NCBI RefSeq assembly: GCF_026013605.1
Contig: NZ_JAPDPJ010000011.1
Location: forward strand, 1 to 64,000
Source: Plebeiibacterium sediminum
GTDB taxonomy: Bacteria; Bacteroidota; Bacteroidia; Bacteroidales; Marinilabiliaceae
Direction of reading: 5' to 3'
DNA: 64,000 bases
Part shown: positions 47,627 through 57,696 of the stretch, piece by piece
Numbering within the stretch: the stretch's first letter is position 1
Layout of the letters: each line of letters opens with the position of its first letter
Notes under the pieces: model-generated
Databases searched by the model: none
Seen by the model: only the letters and a program-made list of their open reading frames with translations
What the model was told of the DNA's origin: nothing
Translations under genes and position numbers: made by a program

Positions 47627-49855
47627 CTATACTTCTCTATCAATCCATTTTTTTAACTGAGTAGATATCTTCTCTTTATAATCATCAATAAAACCATATG
47701 ACTCATCATCAATACGAATCTCTCCTTTGGTAACATGCCCTAATGCTGAAAATGGAGTATCTGCTTCAAGCATAAAGTCAACGAAATCATCTTGTTTTTC
47801 AGGAGATACTGAAACCACCACCCGACTTTGAGCTTCCCCAAATAAAAATGCATCCTTACGAACCTCTGCATCTGTTGTTATATCAAAACCAAAACCTAAA
47901 GGTAACGATGATTCTAACATATTAAAAAACAAACCTCCTGATGAAACATCATGAACAGAACGAACTAACTTATTCCTAATTAATTGCTTAACCACTTCCT
48001 GAACTTCAAGCTCTTCTTCCATATTAAAATATGGAGCAGCATGACTCTTCATTTTATGATAAAAATTCAAATACTCAGACGCATTAATATCATCTTTTGA
48101 CTGTCCAATTAAGAAAATCATATCGCCCTTATGCTTATAAGTCAAAACGGTATGATGATCCTTTGATTCAACAACTCCAACCATTCCTATGACAGGACAT
48201 GGAGATATTGCCTTAAGTCTTCCTTCCTGAGAACTTTGGTTGTAAAAACTAACATTACCACTTACCACAGGCGTATTTAAAGCTTTACAAGCATTAGACA
48301 ACCCTTCTACTGATTGTGTAAATTGCCAAAAAACTTCAGGGTCATACGGATTACCAAAATTTAAACAATCTGTTACTGCCAGAGGAACTCCACCTCCACA
48401 AATAATATTTCGAGCAGCTTCTGCAACGGCAATCTGCGCACCTACATAAGGATTCGCTTCAACATAATATGAATTACAATCTACAGTCAGTGCAAGAGTT
48501 TTATCTGCTTCCTCAACTTTAACAAATGCAGCATCCGAAGGATATTTATTACTCATTGAATCTTTATGTAAAGCCTGATCAAAAGTATCCATCAAATAAC
48601 TCTTGGAAACAATATTCAAACTATTCATTAAATCAGCGATCACTTTAGGGTAATGATCCGGCTCCGGAACATCGTCAATCATCAACTCTTTAATGACATT
48701 TTCACCGGGCTCCTGAATTTCTCTTTCATAAATAGGAGCCTTCCCCCCTAATCCCACATACGTAACAGGGATTTCAGCCAACAATTCTCCATCTGATTTA
48801 CAAGTCAGCTTATCAGTTTTATTTACTTTTCCAATGACTGAAAATGCCACTTGCATCGGTTGTAAAATTTCGGAAACTTTGGCTAAATCATCCTTATCAA
48901 TACAAAGCAAAATCCTGCCCCATGTTTCAGAAAGTAATTTCTCTCTTTCATCCAGATTGTCTTCTCTTACCGGTATTTTACTGCAGTCAATCTCCATACC
49001 TGAGTTCCCTCGAGCGGCCATTTCGGTTGCTGCACCGGCAATTCCCCCAGCTCCTATAGTTTGGATTCCTACAACAAGCTTCTTTTCATTCAGAGATTTT
49101 ACGGCTTTTAGTAAACTCTTTTCGATATTTGAATCCAACATCTGATCATAAGTAATAGCCTCAGTTCCATTTCCTGAGATCACATCAGCAGAAAACACAT
49201 CATTATCCACACCTTCTTTGCCTGTTAGAGCACCCACAACAAGAATTAATTGACCTTCCTCTGCTGCCACGCCTGAAATCAGATCTTCTTTTTTAGCAAT
49301 CCCTACTGTCATATTATTTACAATAGGATTTGAATTAAACCCTTTATCAAAACCAACCTCTCCACCAACAACTGGCACCTTCATATTTTCTTCAAAATCT
49401 TTTATGCCATTGATAACTTCTGAGAACAACCAACGTGCAGTATCTCGCTCCCCATCACCAAACCTTAATGAATCCAGAAATGCAACAGGCTTCGCTCCCA
49501 TTGAAAAAACGTCTCGCGTTACAACACGCATTCCTGTTGAGGCACCCAATCTGGGCTGTATGGAACAAGGATGATTGTGTGACTCCATTTTAAACACACA
49601 TACATAACCATCTCCAATATCAATAGCTCCAGCTGACTCATCTCCGGCCTTTACAATAACATTATCTCCTGTCTTTGGTAGCTTTCCCAACCATTTTAAT
49701 GAATTTTTATAAGATGCATGTTCCGTCCACAGTCGCGAAAACATATCCAATTCCAATTGATTCGGTTCTCTTTTAAGAATCTCAGAAATTAAATCTATTT
49801 CAGCATGGGTTAGGTCTATGTTTTCTGATCCACTGGAGGTAATATTACTGTTCAT
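47627..49855 (-). CDS. purL: Phosphoribosylformylglycinamidine synthase subunit PurL (small type)
   Basis: This 742-residue PurL converts FGAR to FGAM in purine synthesis using ammonia. It has the small-type form: N-terminal EHASYKNSLKWLGKLP, ESHNHPCSIQP, two AIRS-like halves and GNVSFYNQS near residue 535. It lacks the glutaminase domain, so it needs PurQ and PurS as partners; neither is in the window. Many Bacteroidota have the single-chain enzyme of about 1230 residues, so the short type is noteworthy. Confidence 0.94.
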   Translation of the reverse strand: MNSNITSSGSENIDLTHAEIDLISEILKREPNQLELDMFSRLWTEHASYKNSLKWLGKLPKTGDNVIVKAGDESAGAIDIGDGYVCVFKMESHNHPCSIQPRLGASTGMRVVTRDVFSMGAKPVAFLDSLRFGDGERDTARWLFSEVINGIKDFEENMKVPVVGGEVGFDKGFNSNPIVNNMTVGIAKKEDLISGVAAEEGQLILVVGALTGKEGVDNDVFSADVISGNGTEAITYDQMLDSNIEKSLLKAVKSLNEKKLVVGIQTIGAGGIAGAATEMAARGNSGMEIDCSKIPVREDNLDEREKLLSETWGRILLCIDKDDLAKVSEILQPMQVAFSVIGKVNKTDKLTCKSDGELLAEIPVTYVGLGGKAPIYEREIQEPGENVIKELMIDDVPEPDHYPKVIADLMNSLNIVSKSYLMDTFDQALHKDSMSNKYPSDAAFVKVEEADKTLALTVDCNSYYVEANPYVGAQIAVAEAARNIICGGGVPLAVTDCLNFGNPYDPEVFWQFTQSVEGLSNACKALNTPVVSGNVSFYNQSSQEGRLKAISPCPVIGMVGVVESKDHHTVLTYKHKGDMIFLIGQSKDDINASEYLNFYHKMKSHAAPYFNMEEELEVQEVVKQLIRNKLVRSVHDVSSGGLFFNMLESSLPLGFGFDITTDAEVRKDAFLFGEAQSRVVVSVSPEKQDDFVDFMLEADTPFSALGHVTKGEIRIDDESYGFIDDYKEKISTQLKKWIDREV

Positions 49856-50070
49856 CTTAATATTTTTTTAAGTTCCTACTAAAAATCATTAATTATTAAT
49901 GATCCTGTTTTTATCTTTGGAAAACTTCAACATACAAATGGCCTGTTTTCTATCAGGATAACATTTTTTAACTTTTTGAATGTATAAAAAAATTGTGTAA
50001 GATAAAAGACTGATCTTTTGCTTTTGATGAATAAATAAAACTTGTACAGCAAATAAATTTTTGGACTAAA

Positions 50071-50829
50071 ATGAATAAAATAGCATTAATCACAGGTGCT
50101 ACATCCGGAATCGGTGAAGCAACAACTATAGTATTGGCAAAATTAGGGTACAACACCATTATTACAGGTCGTAGAGAGGAGAGACTAATAAAATTAAAGG
50201 CTACTTTAGAAAACGAATATTCTATTAAAACACTCCACCTTTGCTTTGATATTAGAAATCAGGAAGAGACTTTAAATGCAATTAATAGCATTCCTGCGGA
50301 ATGGCAAAATATTGATATTCTTATCAACAATGCTGGCTTAGCTTCAGGAACTGAAAAAATGGACGATGTAAGATGGGATAAATGGCAACAGATGATTGAC
50401 ACCAATATTACTGGTTTATTATTTCTTTCTAAGGAAATTATAAAATTTATGGTTAAAAACCAATCCGGTCATATCATAAACATATCCTCTATTGCTGGTA
50501 TAAATGTATACGAGGGAGGAAGTGTATATTGCGCTACTAAACATGCAGTAAATGCCATTACCCAGGGAATGAGAATAGATTTATTAAAACACAATATTAA
50601 AGTGACATCTATTGCTCCGGGAATGGTAGAAACAGAATTCTCCTTAGTTCGTTTTGGTGGCGATCAACAAAAAGCTGATGATGTATACAAAGGTGTCACT
50701 CCTCTTTCTGCTCAGGATATTGCTGAAACCATTGAGTTTGTTGTTACACGTCCTGCTCATGTTAATATCAATGACATATTAATCATGCCAACTCAGCAGG
50801 CTAATGCTTATTATACGAATAGGGGTTAA
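50071..50829 (+). CDS. Short-chain dehydrogenase/reductase (YdfG-like)
   Basis: This 252-residue classical SDR has TGATSGIG (residues 8-15), NNAG, a serine in ISSIAG and the catalytic YCATK. It is closest in feel to the YdfG/serine 3-dehydrogenase group, which oxidises 3-hydroxy acids with NADP+. It stands alone, with a strong hairpin downstream at 50845-50875. Confidence 0.9.
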   Translation: MNKIALITGATSGIGEATTIVLAKLGYNTIITGRREERLIKLKATLENEYSIKTLHLCFDIRNQEETLNAINSIPAEWQNIDILINNAGLASGTEKMDDVRWDKWQQMIDTNITGLLFLSKEIIKFMVKNQSGHIINISSIAGINVYEGGSVYCATKHAVNAITQGMRIDLLKHNIKVTSIAPGMVETEFSLVRFGGDQQKADDVYKGVTPLSAQDIAETIEFVVTRPAHVNINDILIMPTQQANAYYTNRG

Positions 50830-50844
50830 GTAGTCAACGGTCGG

Positions 50845-50875
50845 CAGTTCTCAGTCGGCAGTCGGCTGAGAACTG
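50845..50875. terminator. Perfect hairpin between convergent genes
   Basis: CAGTTCTCAG (50845-50854) pairs exactly with CTGAGAACTG (50866-50875) around an 11-nt loop containing CGGCAGTCGG. It sits between the convergent SDR and membrane-protein genes. It may stop transcription from both sides, although T-runs are lacking. The surrounding GTCGGCAGT phrases look like a small intergenic repeat. Confidence 0.5.
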
Positions 50876-50910
50876 ATGACTATATGAAGTAAATAGTCGC
50901 ATAAGCAAAA

Positions 50911-51621
50911 TTAAGCAGAACGCTTTATCAAATTAAAATATAAAAAATCAAACAGATTTACTTTGTCCTCTTCATTCCGTATATTCTGTAAAAACACATA
51001 CCAACATATAATACTTACGACAACCATTTCCCCACCATCTTCAATTAAACCCAATAAACCTTTAATTACCTTATTTGCATTAATTGAAGTATGTACAACA
51101 TCCACTACAACACCACAAAATATCAAAACAGCAATCAACAACACCATATCATGACTCAGTTTTCTGAATACTTTAGATCCCAAAATATAAGTTAATAAAA
51201 CTAATAATAACAATACTAAACCTACAGTACCAGATACCATTAACTCACCAATATCCTGAATTCTAAGTCCGGCAAATGAGACATTCGGAAGTCCACGAGC
51301 AACAATAGCCCCAGCAATCTCATGAAACTGCAAAGCATCATCCAATAACAGGTAAGTAAAAAACAATCCCCATACATTATAACTAAAAGATCGTTTTTTA
51401 AATGATAGATATACCAATAGAAATATGATCCAAAACCATTTTATATATTGGTATATTTCCGAATATCCTCTATCTGTACCTAAAGAAAGCATTGAATCAT
51501 CCCAATAAAAGACTTTATTTATTATATGTAGCATTAAAAATACTATGTCGGTACTAAAAAGCAACACAAGTAAAAGAGTGCTTGATTGCTCATGAAATTT
51601 TCCCTTGAGTTCAGATATCAT
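50911..51621 (-). CDS. Unrecognised polytopic membrane protein
   Basis: This 236-residue protein has about six membrane segments. Acidic and histidine residues recur at or in the segments: D94-D95 with H100-E101, D123 with E126, D174 with H177, and E194-D195 with E198. Such a set could bind a metal ion, as in membrane hydrolases, but this is speculation. I do not recognise the family. It is on the opposite strand from the biosynthetic cluster that begins at 52399. Confidence 0.6.
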   Translation of the reverse strand: MISELKGKFHEQSSTLLLVLLFSTDIVFLMLHIINKVFYWDDSMLSLGTDRGYSEIYQYIKWFWIIFLLVYLSFKKRSFSYNVWGLFFTYLLLDDALQFHEIAGAIVARGLPNVSFAGLRIQDIGELMVSGTVGLVLLLLVLLTYILGSKVFRKLSHDMVLLIAVLIFCGVVVDVVHTSINANKVIKGLLGLIEDGGEMVVVSIICWYVFLQNIRNEEDKVNLFDFLYFNLIKRSA

Positions 51622-52398
51622 TTTCAGTTTATTAAATTAAAAGAAAACCATTATAAATATTTTAGTAGAGGAATAAAAAGAGTAACATTCTAAATGTTTC
51701 CTTTCTATCACCAATATAATTACGGTAAGCTCAATTATTTACTGAGTTAATATAAAACTAATAAAAATGGTAATACGGTAGTATTTCATGCTCTTTAATT
51801 TTTTACAAATATTTTATCAATACAATTAAAACTAGTGAAGCAATGCATCTATTGAATAAATAAACCATTTAGTGCTAATTTTAATAACGACTACGAGTAT
51901 AAAATATGATAAATTGGTAATTCCAAGATACTTTTTTCTATATTAAGAAGTAATTTATTAGAGAACCATTTTTTTTTAGAAATTCAGATTGCTTATTTAA
52001 TACAACTAAAGTTCTTATTGAGTTACTTGGAAATTAATTTATAGTTTAATAATATTCTTAAGAATTTAGGAAGAAGTCCATTGGGTTAATGGGAAAATTA
52101 AGTAGAACTGCTTCATCCTATTATTACTATGAGATTGTACATTCTGAATTAATTTAATCTTCTATGTTTAAATTAGAGAAGCAGGGAGATTTTGTTACAT
52201 ATCAGATATCCCATAATTATTAAAATCTATCTTTAATAAGAATAAATTGGAATTTTATCAATTATTTCTGACGTTTAAACAAAGTATTATCATTACAATT
52301 TTCAAAAGCAGTACCTTAAATAATGTTATATTTAAGTGTTTATCAATAGTTTTTTCTATAGTTAAACTAATAATCTTTAATAAATTAATTATAGTATT
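51622..52398. other. AT-rich 0.78-kb gap ahead of the biosynthetic cluster
   Basis: No gene or strong hairpin was found. The length and very low G+C stand out from the rest of the window. It presumably holds the promoter of the cluster, but I cannot place a clean TTTG-N19-TAnnTTTG. It may also be the remnant of an insertion boundary. Confidence 0.55.
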
Positions 52399-52641
52399 AT
52401 GAAAGAAAAAATTAGAAGTTTTATTGCTGAAATAACATTTAATGATTCTTCTTTAATTAAGGATGATACAATGATTTTTGACGAAGGAATTTTTGATTCT
52501 ATGGGATTATTGGGACTCATTAACTTTATTGAAAGTGAATTTAATGTTTTGGCTGAAGATTCAGATCTTCAGGAAGAAAATTTTGGATCAGTAGAGAGAA
52601 TTGTTGCTTTTATAGAAAAGAAACAAACTCAAGCTGCTTAG
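52399..52641 (+). CDS. Acyl carrier protein
   Basis: This 80-residue carrier protein has the phosphopantetheine attachment serine in FDSMGLL (S34). It is distinct from the housekeeping fatty-acid ACP (typically ending the helix with DSLD) and belongs to the specialised carriers of secondary or polysaccharide clusters. It leads the plus-strand cluster and most likely carries the acyl or aminoacyl group loaded by one of the two AMP-forming ligases downstream (56093 or 59073). Confidence 0.85.
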   Translation: MKEKIRSFIAEITFNDSSLIKDDTMIFDEGIFDSMGLLGLINFIESEFNVLAEDSDLQEENFGSVERIVAFIEKKQTQAA

Positions 52642-52872
52642 TTTATCTTTACTCAAAAAGCAAGGAGTGATCTTCTGCTAGAAAAGAACATTAGTTCTGT
52701 TGGAAATAATTTTACGTACTACATATATAATCTATCACTTTTATAACTAGTGATTCTAGATTAAATAAGCCTCTTGTAGCTATTGGCTAATACCCAAAAG
52801 CTAACTGTCATTAGTGAATAGTTTTTATTACATATCAAGAAGCTAAAAACTAATAATCAAAATTCAATACTT

Positions 52873-54828
52873 ATGTGTGGAATAGCAGGTTTTGTACCAA
52901 GAAATTTTGTCTCCAATCCCGAACGCACATTAAATGCGATGTTGACTCGCATTCAGCATCGGGGTCCGGATGAGTGCGGAACATACCTATCTGATAGGCT
53001 ATGCATGGGGAACGTAAGATTAAGTATAGTTGATCTTGCATCTGGGCAGCAACCGTTATCCACTCAGGATGGTAGATATTGGATTGCATACAACGGTGAA
53101 GTTTTTAATTATCTGGAGTTAAAAAGAGATCTGGAAATTAAAGGACATACTTTTAAAACCAATTGTGATACTGAGATTGTTGTTCATATGTATCAAGAGT
53201 ATGGCTCTGAATGTCTTCAACACCTTAACGGACAGTTTGCATTTTCAATTTGGGATGAAGTAAAGGATGAATTATTTCTTGCCAGGGATAGAATGGGAAT
53301 CAGACCGCTTTTTTATTCCTATCAAAAAGAAAATTTTGTTTTTGGATCAGAAATTAAGTCTATTTTTGAATTTCCTGAAATAAACAGAGCATTAAATCAT
53401 CGTGGTCTTCAACAAGTATTTACATTTTGGACAACACTAACACCACAAACTATATTTGAAGATGTATATGAATTACCTCCCGGACATTATGCTATATTTA
53501 ATAGGGACAAAAGTTTAACCATTCATCGTTATTGGGATTTAAAATATGAAAAAAATAATTCTTTGACGATTGAAACTGCAAAAAATCAGTTTCAATCTTT
53601 ATTTGAAGACTCCATAAAGTTGAGAATGAGAGCAGATGTACCTGTAGCAGCATATTTGAGTGGAGGTTTGGATTCAACAAGTACAACGGCATTTATAAAG
53701 AAAATGTTTCCTGAAGCCTTAAATACTTTTTCAATAGGTTTTGAAGAGCAAGATTTTGATGAAACGATTTTTCAAAAAGAAGTGGCAGATCATCTGGACA
53801 CAAGGCATCATTCAGTCATATTTAAAAATGATGATGTTATAGATTTATTCTATGACGTAATTTGGCATACTGAAATACCTGTTTTACGTTCAGCTCCTTT
53901 CCCTATGTATAAGCTTTCTAAGCTAGTTAGAGACAATGATATAAAAGTAGTTATAACAGGAGAAGGAGCAGATGAAATGCTTGGGGGCTATAATGTTTTT
54001 AAAGAAGCTATTATCAGGCATTTTTGGTCAAAATATCCGGATTCTAAGATTAGACCAATGCTTCTTAAAAAGCTGTATCCATATTTACCTCAATTACAGG
54101 GTGCCGGCAATAGTATGTTGAAATTATTTTTTGGATATAAACTTTTGGAAACGGATTCCCCCATATACTCTCATCTCTTAAGATGGAATAATACCAGCCG
54201 AATTGCCAACCATTTTTCAGAAGACCTTAGAAAAACTTTAAATGGGAAAGATATAGTGCGTAAATATGAAGAATCTGTTATAGAAAAAATTAAGAATTAT
54301 TCTCCTTTATCTAAAGCTCAATATATAGAATCTACAGTATTTATGTCAGGTTATTTATTGTCTTCTCAAGGTGACCGTATGGCCATGGGTAACTCTGTTG
54401 AAGGCAGATATCCTTTCCTGGACCACAGAATTATTGAATTTTGTGCATCCTTACCTGATGATTTTAAGTTGAATGGATTAAATGAAAAATATTTATTAAA
54501 AGAAGTTGTTAAAAATGTGATTCCTCAATCAGTTTTAAAAAGACCAAAACAAGCATATAGAGCCCCAATTGCTCAAGCATTATTAAACAACAAAAATGGA
54601 TTTGTAGATGATACACTAGCTTCTTCTGCTATTAAGTCTTTTGGAGTTTTTAATGAAAAAAGCATTGCTGGTTTAATTACAAAAATGAGGAAAACCCCAA
54701 ATATTTCAGAAATTGATAATATGGCTTTAATGGGTATCCTATCAACTCAAATATTATATAAACAATATATTGAAGAATTTCGATATTTAAAGGATGAGGA
54801 GATTAGGAAGGGTGTGGTGAGAAACTAG
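52873..54828 (+). CDS. asnB: Asparagine synthase-like amidotransferase (AsnB family)
   Basis: This 651-residue protein has an N-terminal class II glutaminase domain (nucleophile C2 in MCGIAG) and a C-terminal ATP-pyrophosphatase domain with SGGLDS (263-268). The family adds glutamine-derived ammonia to an acid activated as an AMP ester, classically aspartate. The cluster setting and length suggest a specialised member like the 'amidotransferase 1' of exosortase-associated exopolysaccharide loci rather than the asparagine-making enzyme. The acceptor is unknown. Confidence 0.85.
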   Translation: MCGIAGFVPRNFVSNPERTLNAMLTRIQHRGPDECGTYLSDRLCMGNVRLSIVDLASGQQPLSTQDGRYWIAYNGEVFNYLELKRDLEIKGHTFKTNCDTEIVVHMYQEYGSECLQHLNGQFAFSIWDEVKDELFLARDRMGIRPLFYSYQKENFVFGSEIKSIFEFPEINRALNHRGLQQVFTFWTTLTPQTIFEDVYELPPGHYAIFNRDKSLTIHRYWDLKYEKNNSLTIETAKNQFQSLFEDSIKLRMRADVPVAAYLSGGLDSTSTTAFIKKMFPEALNTFSIGFEEQDFDETIFQKEVADHLDTRHHSVIFKNDDVIDLFYDVIWHTEIPVLRSAPFPMYKLSKLVRDNDIKVVITGEGADEMLGGYNVFKEAIIRHFWSKYPDSKIRPMLLKKLYPYLPQLQGAGNSMLKLFFGYKLLETDSPIYSHLLRWNNTSRIANHFSEDLRKTLNGKDIVRKYEESVIEKIKNYSPLSKAQYIESTVFMSGYLLSSQGDRMAMGNSVEGRYPFLDHRIIEFCASLPDDFKLNGLNEKYLLKEVVKNVIPQSVLKRPKQAYRAPIAQALLNNKNGFVDDTLASSAIKSFGVFNEKSIAGLITKMRKTPNISEIDNMALMGILSTQILYKQYIEEFRYLKDEEIRKGVVRN

Positions 54829-55028
54829 TTATCTGTCTTTATGTCTCTGATAGTAACTTTTAGTAATCAGGCAGAAGGGATAAAGGAACATAGAGAACTG
54901 TGATTAATACTTATTAGAGTTTATGCGCTACAAAAAATACTTAAAGAGTTATAAAACTTCGATTCTATACCAATAGTAAAATACTAACAACTAATAGCTA
55001 ATAGTAAAATATAACCAAATACAACATT

Positions 55029-56036
55029 ATGACTAAAAGACCATTTTCAAAAGATATACTTCACCTTGAAAATATTGATGAAGTAATTGATATGATTTGT
55101 GAAAAATTAAGAGAGGATGTTTACAAACGATTTCGTCGCTATGGCGGTGTAATTGGAATAAGTGGTGGTATTGATTCCTCAGTAACTTTAGCGCTAGCCG
55201 CAAAAGCATTCGGACCAGAAAAACTCCTTGCAATTATGCTACCAGAAACGGATTCCAGTCCTGAGAGTGAACTATTGGCCATAGAATTGGCTGACAAATT
55301 TGGAGTTAAAAGCATTGTTGAAAATATAAGTGGAGCTCTGGAAGGATTTGGTTGTTACAAACGCAGGGATGAAGCCGTTAAAAATGTGATTCCTGAATTT
55401 AATCCGGCAACGGATAAAATGAAAGTAATCATACCTGAAGAATTTGTAAACAAAAACCTTCCTCCGGTACATTTTGTATCCGTTATTCTTAAAGACGGGA
55501 CAAAGAAAAGAGCCCGTTTACCGCTTAAGGAGTATTTACAAATTGTAGCTGCATCTAATTTTAAACAACGAAGCAGGGCTAACATGTTATATTATCATGC
55601 AGAAGCTTTAAATTATGCAGTAATCGGAACTCCCAATAAACATGAAGTTCAACAAGGCTTTTTTGTTAAATATGGAGATGGTGCTGCTGATGTAATGCCA
55701 ATAGGGAATTTATTTAAAACACAAGTTTACCAAATTGCAAAACATTTAGGTGTGCCTGATGCTATTATTCAAAGAACTCCAACTACGGATACTTATTCTG
55801 CAGAACAAACTCAGGAAGAATTCTTCTACCAAATGCCTTTTGAAAAAATGGATTTGTTATGGTATGGTTGGGAAAATAATTATGCTGCTGAAGAAGTTGC
55901 TCCTGTAATGGAAATGACTGCTGAACAGGTAAATAATATTTTCAAGAATTTTGCCCGTAAAAAGCAGACTACAGAATACTTAAGAACTCCTCCTTTACAT
56001 GATTATTATATTAAGAAACAATTAGTAAAAATGTAA
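55029..56036 (+). CDS. NAD+ synthase-like amide synthase (NadE family)
   Basis: This 335-residue protein has the ATP-pyrophosphatase motif SGGIDSS (45-51) and the NadE-specific GTPNKHEVQQGFFVKYGDGA. The glutaminase domain is absent. It is about 70 residues longer than usual ammonia-dependent NadE because of an insert near residues 105-170. Whether it makes NAD or amidates a product of this cluster is open; a cluster-specific role is favoured by the neighbours. Ammonia could come from the adjacent AsnB-type protein. Confidence 0.8.
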   Translation: MTKRPFSKDILHLENIDEVIDMICEKLREDVYKRFRRYGGVIGISGGIDSSVTLALAAKAFGPEKLLAIMLPETDSSPESELLAIELADKFGVKSIVENISGALEGFGCYKRRDEAVKNVIPEFNPATDKMKVIIPEEFVNKNLPPVHFVSVILKDGTKKRARLPLKEYLQIVAASNFKQRSRANMLYYHAEALNYAVIGTPNKHEVQQGFFVKYGDGAADVMPIGNLFKTQVYQIAKHLGVPDAIIQRTPTTDTYSAEQTQEEFFYQMPFEKMDLLWYGWENNYAAEEVAPVMEMTAEQVNNIFKNFARKKQTTEYLRTPPLHDYYIKKQLVKM

Positions 56037-56092
56037 TTTGGAGCTAGGAAGTAAATTTAAAATGTATATGGTTTAATTTAAATATTTGACTT

Positions 56093-57559
56093 ATGAACTG
56101 TATTGATTACTTGTTGCCAAATGATATTAATAATGGAGAGATATTTGTTTTAGGAAAAAGAGAGCCATTAAGCTTTTATGAACTGAGATCACAAGTAGCA
56201 TCTTTAGCTGTTTATTTGAATCAAGAATATGGTACAGGAAATAAGTTTATTTTATTATCTCCTAACAGTAATTATTTTATTATATGTTATTTGGCTATAA
56301 TGAAATCTGGGAACGTGGTAATTCCTTTAAATCCTTCCATTGAAAAAGATTCATTGCAATATATAAAAGACCAGGCTGAAGTTAGCCTGGCATTTATTCC
56401 TCATATTTTACATAAGCAAACATTAGTCACTTTTGAGAATATTTGGGACGAATATAAAATCAATGATATTGTTCAAGAAAGAATTGAATATGAGAATCAT
56501 ATAAACTTTGAACCGAATACTCTTGCTCAAATCATTTATACTTCCGGCTCAACTGCTATGCCCAAAGGAGTTATGATTTCTCATAAAAATATAATTGCAA
56601 ATACTACTTCAATAATAGAGTATCTAAAACTCACTGATAAAGATATTATGGAATGTGTTTTGCCTTTCTTTTATTGTTATGGACTTTCGTTGCTTCATAC
56701 TCATCTGAAAGTCAAAGGTAAAATTGTTTTAAACAATAATTTTATGTTTTTAGGTTCAGTAATTAATGATCTACAAAAATATAAATGTACCGGATTTGCA
56801 GGCGTACCCAGTCATTTCCAAATTTTACTTCGGGTATCTGATTCTTTCAAAAATGAAGATTTCCCAAATTTACGATATGTAACTCAGGCTGGCGGAAAAT
56901 TACATACTGCTTTTATCGCTGAATTTCGACAAGCAAAACCAGATACAAAATTTATTGTAATGTATGGTCAAACAGAAGCCACTGCCAGGCTCTCGTATTT
57001 ACCTCCCGAGAAATTAAATGATAAATTAGGATCAATAGGAAAGGGAATCCCCGGAGTTGAATTAAAAGTAGTCGACAGCAATGGTGAAATAATAAAACCA
57101 AATGAAATAGGAGAAATAATAGCCAAAGGCGATAACATCATGTTAGGCTATTTTAAAGATGAAAAGTCTACAAAAGAAACACTAAAAGATGGTTGGTTGT
57201 ATACAGGGGATCTCGCAAAGGTTGATGAAGATGGTTTTATTTACCATGCTGCCAGAAGAAAAGAGATTATTAAGGTTGGAGGAAAAAGGGTAAGTCCTAA
57301 AGAAATTGAGGAAGTAATCGTTTCTATTCCCGGTGTCGTAGATTGTACGATAGAGGCAGTCTCTGATGAAGTTTTAGGAGAAGCAATTAAGGCGATTATT
57401 GTCAAAAACGAAACAAATGAAGAATTAACTGTTGACAAAATAAAGTCTTCATGTAGTGCCCGTCTATCGACCTATAAGATACCAAAATTCATTGAGTTTG
57501 CTTCAAAAGTTAATGTTAATGCAGCAGGGAAAAAAGTAGCGAAAAGCCATAACTATTAA
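56093..57559 (+). CDS. AMP-forming acyl-CoA/acyl-ACP ligase
   Basis: This 488-residue ANL-family enzyme activates a carboxylic acid as an acyl-AMP. Motifs are YTSGSTAMPKGVMIS near 148-162, YGQTEATAR, YTGDLAKVDEDGF, RRKEIIKVGGKRVSP and the C-terminal lysine region AAGKKVAK. It probably loads the acyl group on the ACP at 52399. It resembles the AMP ligases of exosortase-associated polysaccharide loci. It is 57 bp after the NadE-like gene. Confidence 0.86.
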   Translation: MNCIDYLLPNDINNGEIFVLGKREPLSFYELRSQVASLAVYLNQEYGTGNKFILLSPNSNYFIICYLAIMKSGNVVIPLNPSIEKDSLQYIKDQAEVSLAFIPHILHKQTLVTFENIWDEYKINDIVQERIEYENHINFEPNTLAQIIYTSGSTAMPKGVMISHKNIIANTTSIIEYLKLTDKDIMECVLPFFYCYGLSLLHTHLKVKGKIVLNNNFMFLGSVINDLQKYKCTGFAGVPSHFQILLRVSDSFKNEDFPNLRYVTQAGGKLHTAFIAEFRQAKPDTKFIVMYGQTEATARLSYLPPEKLNDKLGSIGKGIPGVELKVVDSNGEIIKPNEIGEIIAKGDNIMLGYFKDEKSTKETLKDGWLYTGDLAKVDEDGFIYHAARRKEIIKVGGKRVSPKEIEEVIVSIPGVVDCTIEAVSDEVLGEAIKAIIVKNETNEELTVDKIKSSCSARLSTYKIPKFIEFASKVNVNAAGKKVAKSHNY

Positions 57560-57696
57560 ATATTTTTACGGAAATACAAGTCCTTTTTCACGTGTTTTTA
57601 ATCAGTTATCACATTTTTTAGGTTGTTAGTGTAAATAAGTGGACTTTTAATAATCGCCTTTGTACCTTGTTTAATGTATGTTTAAATAATAGGCTT

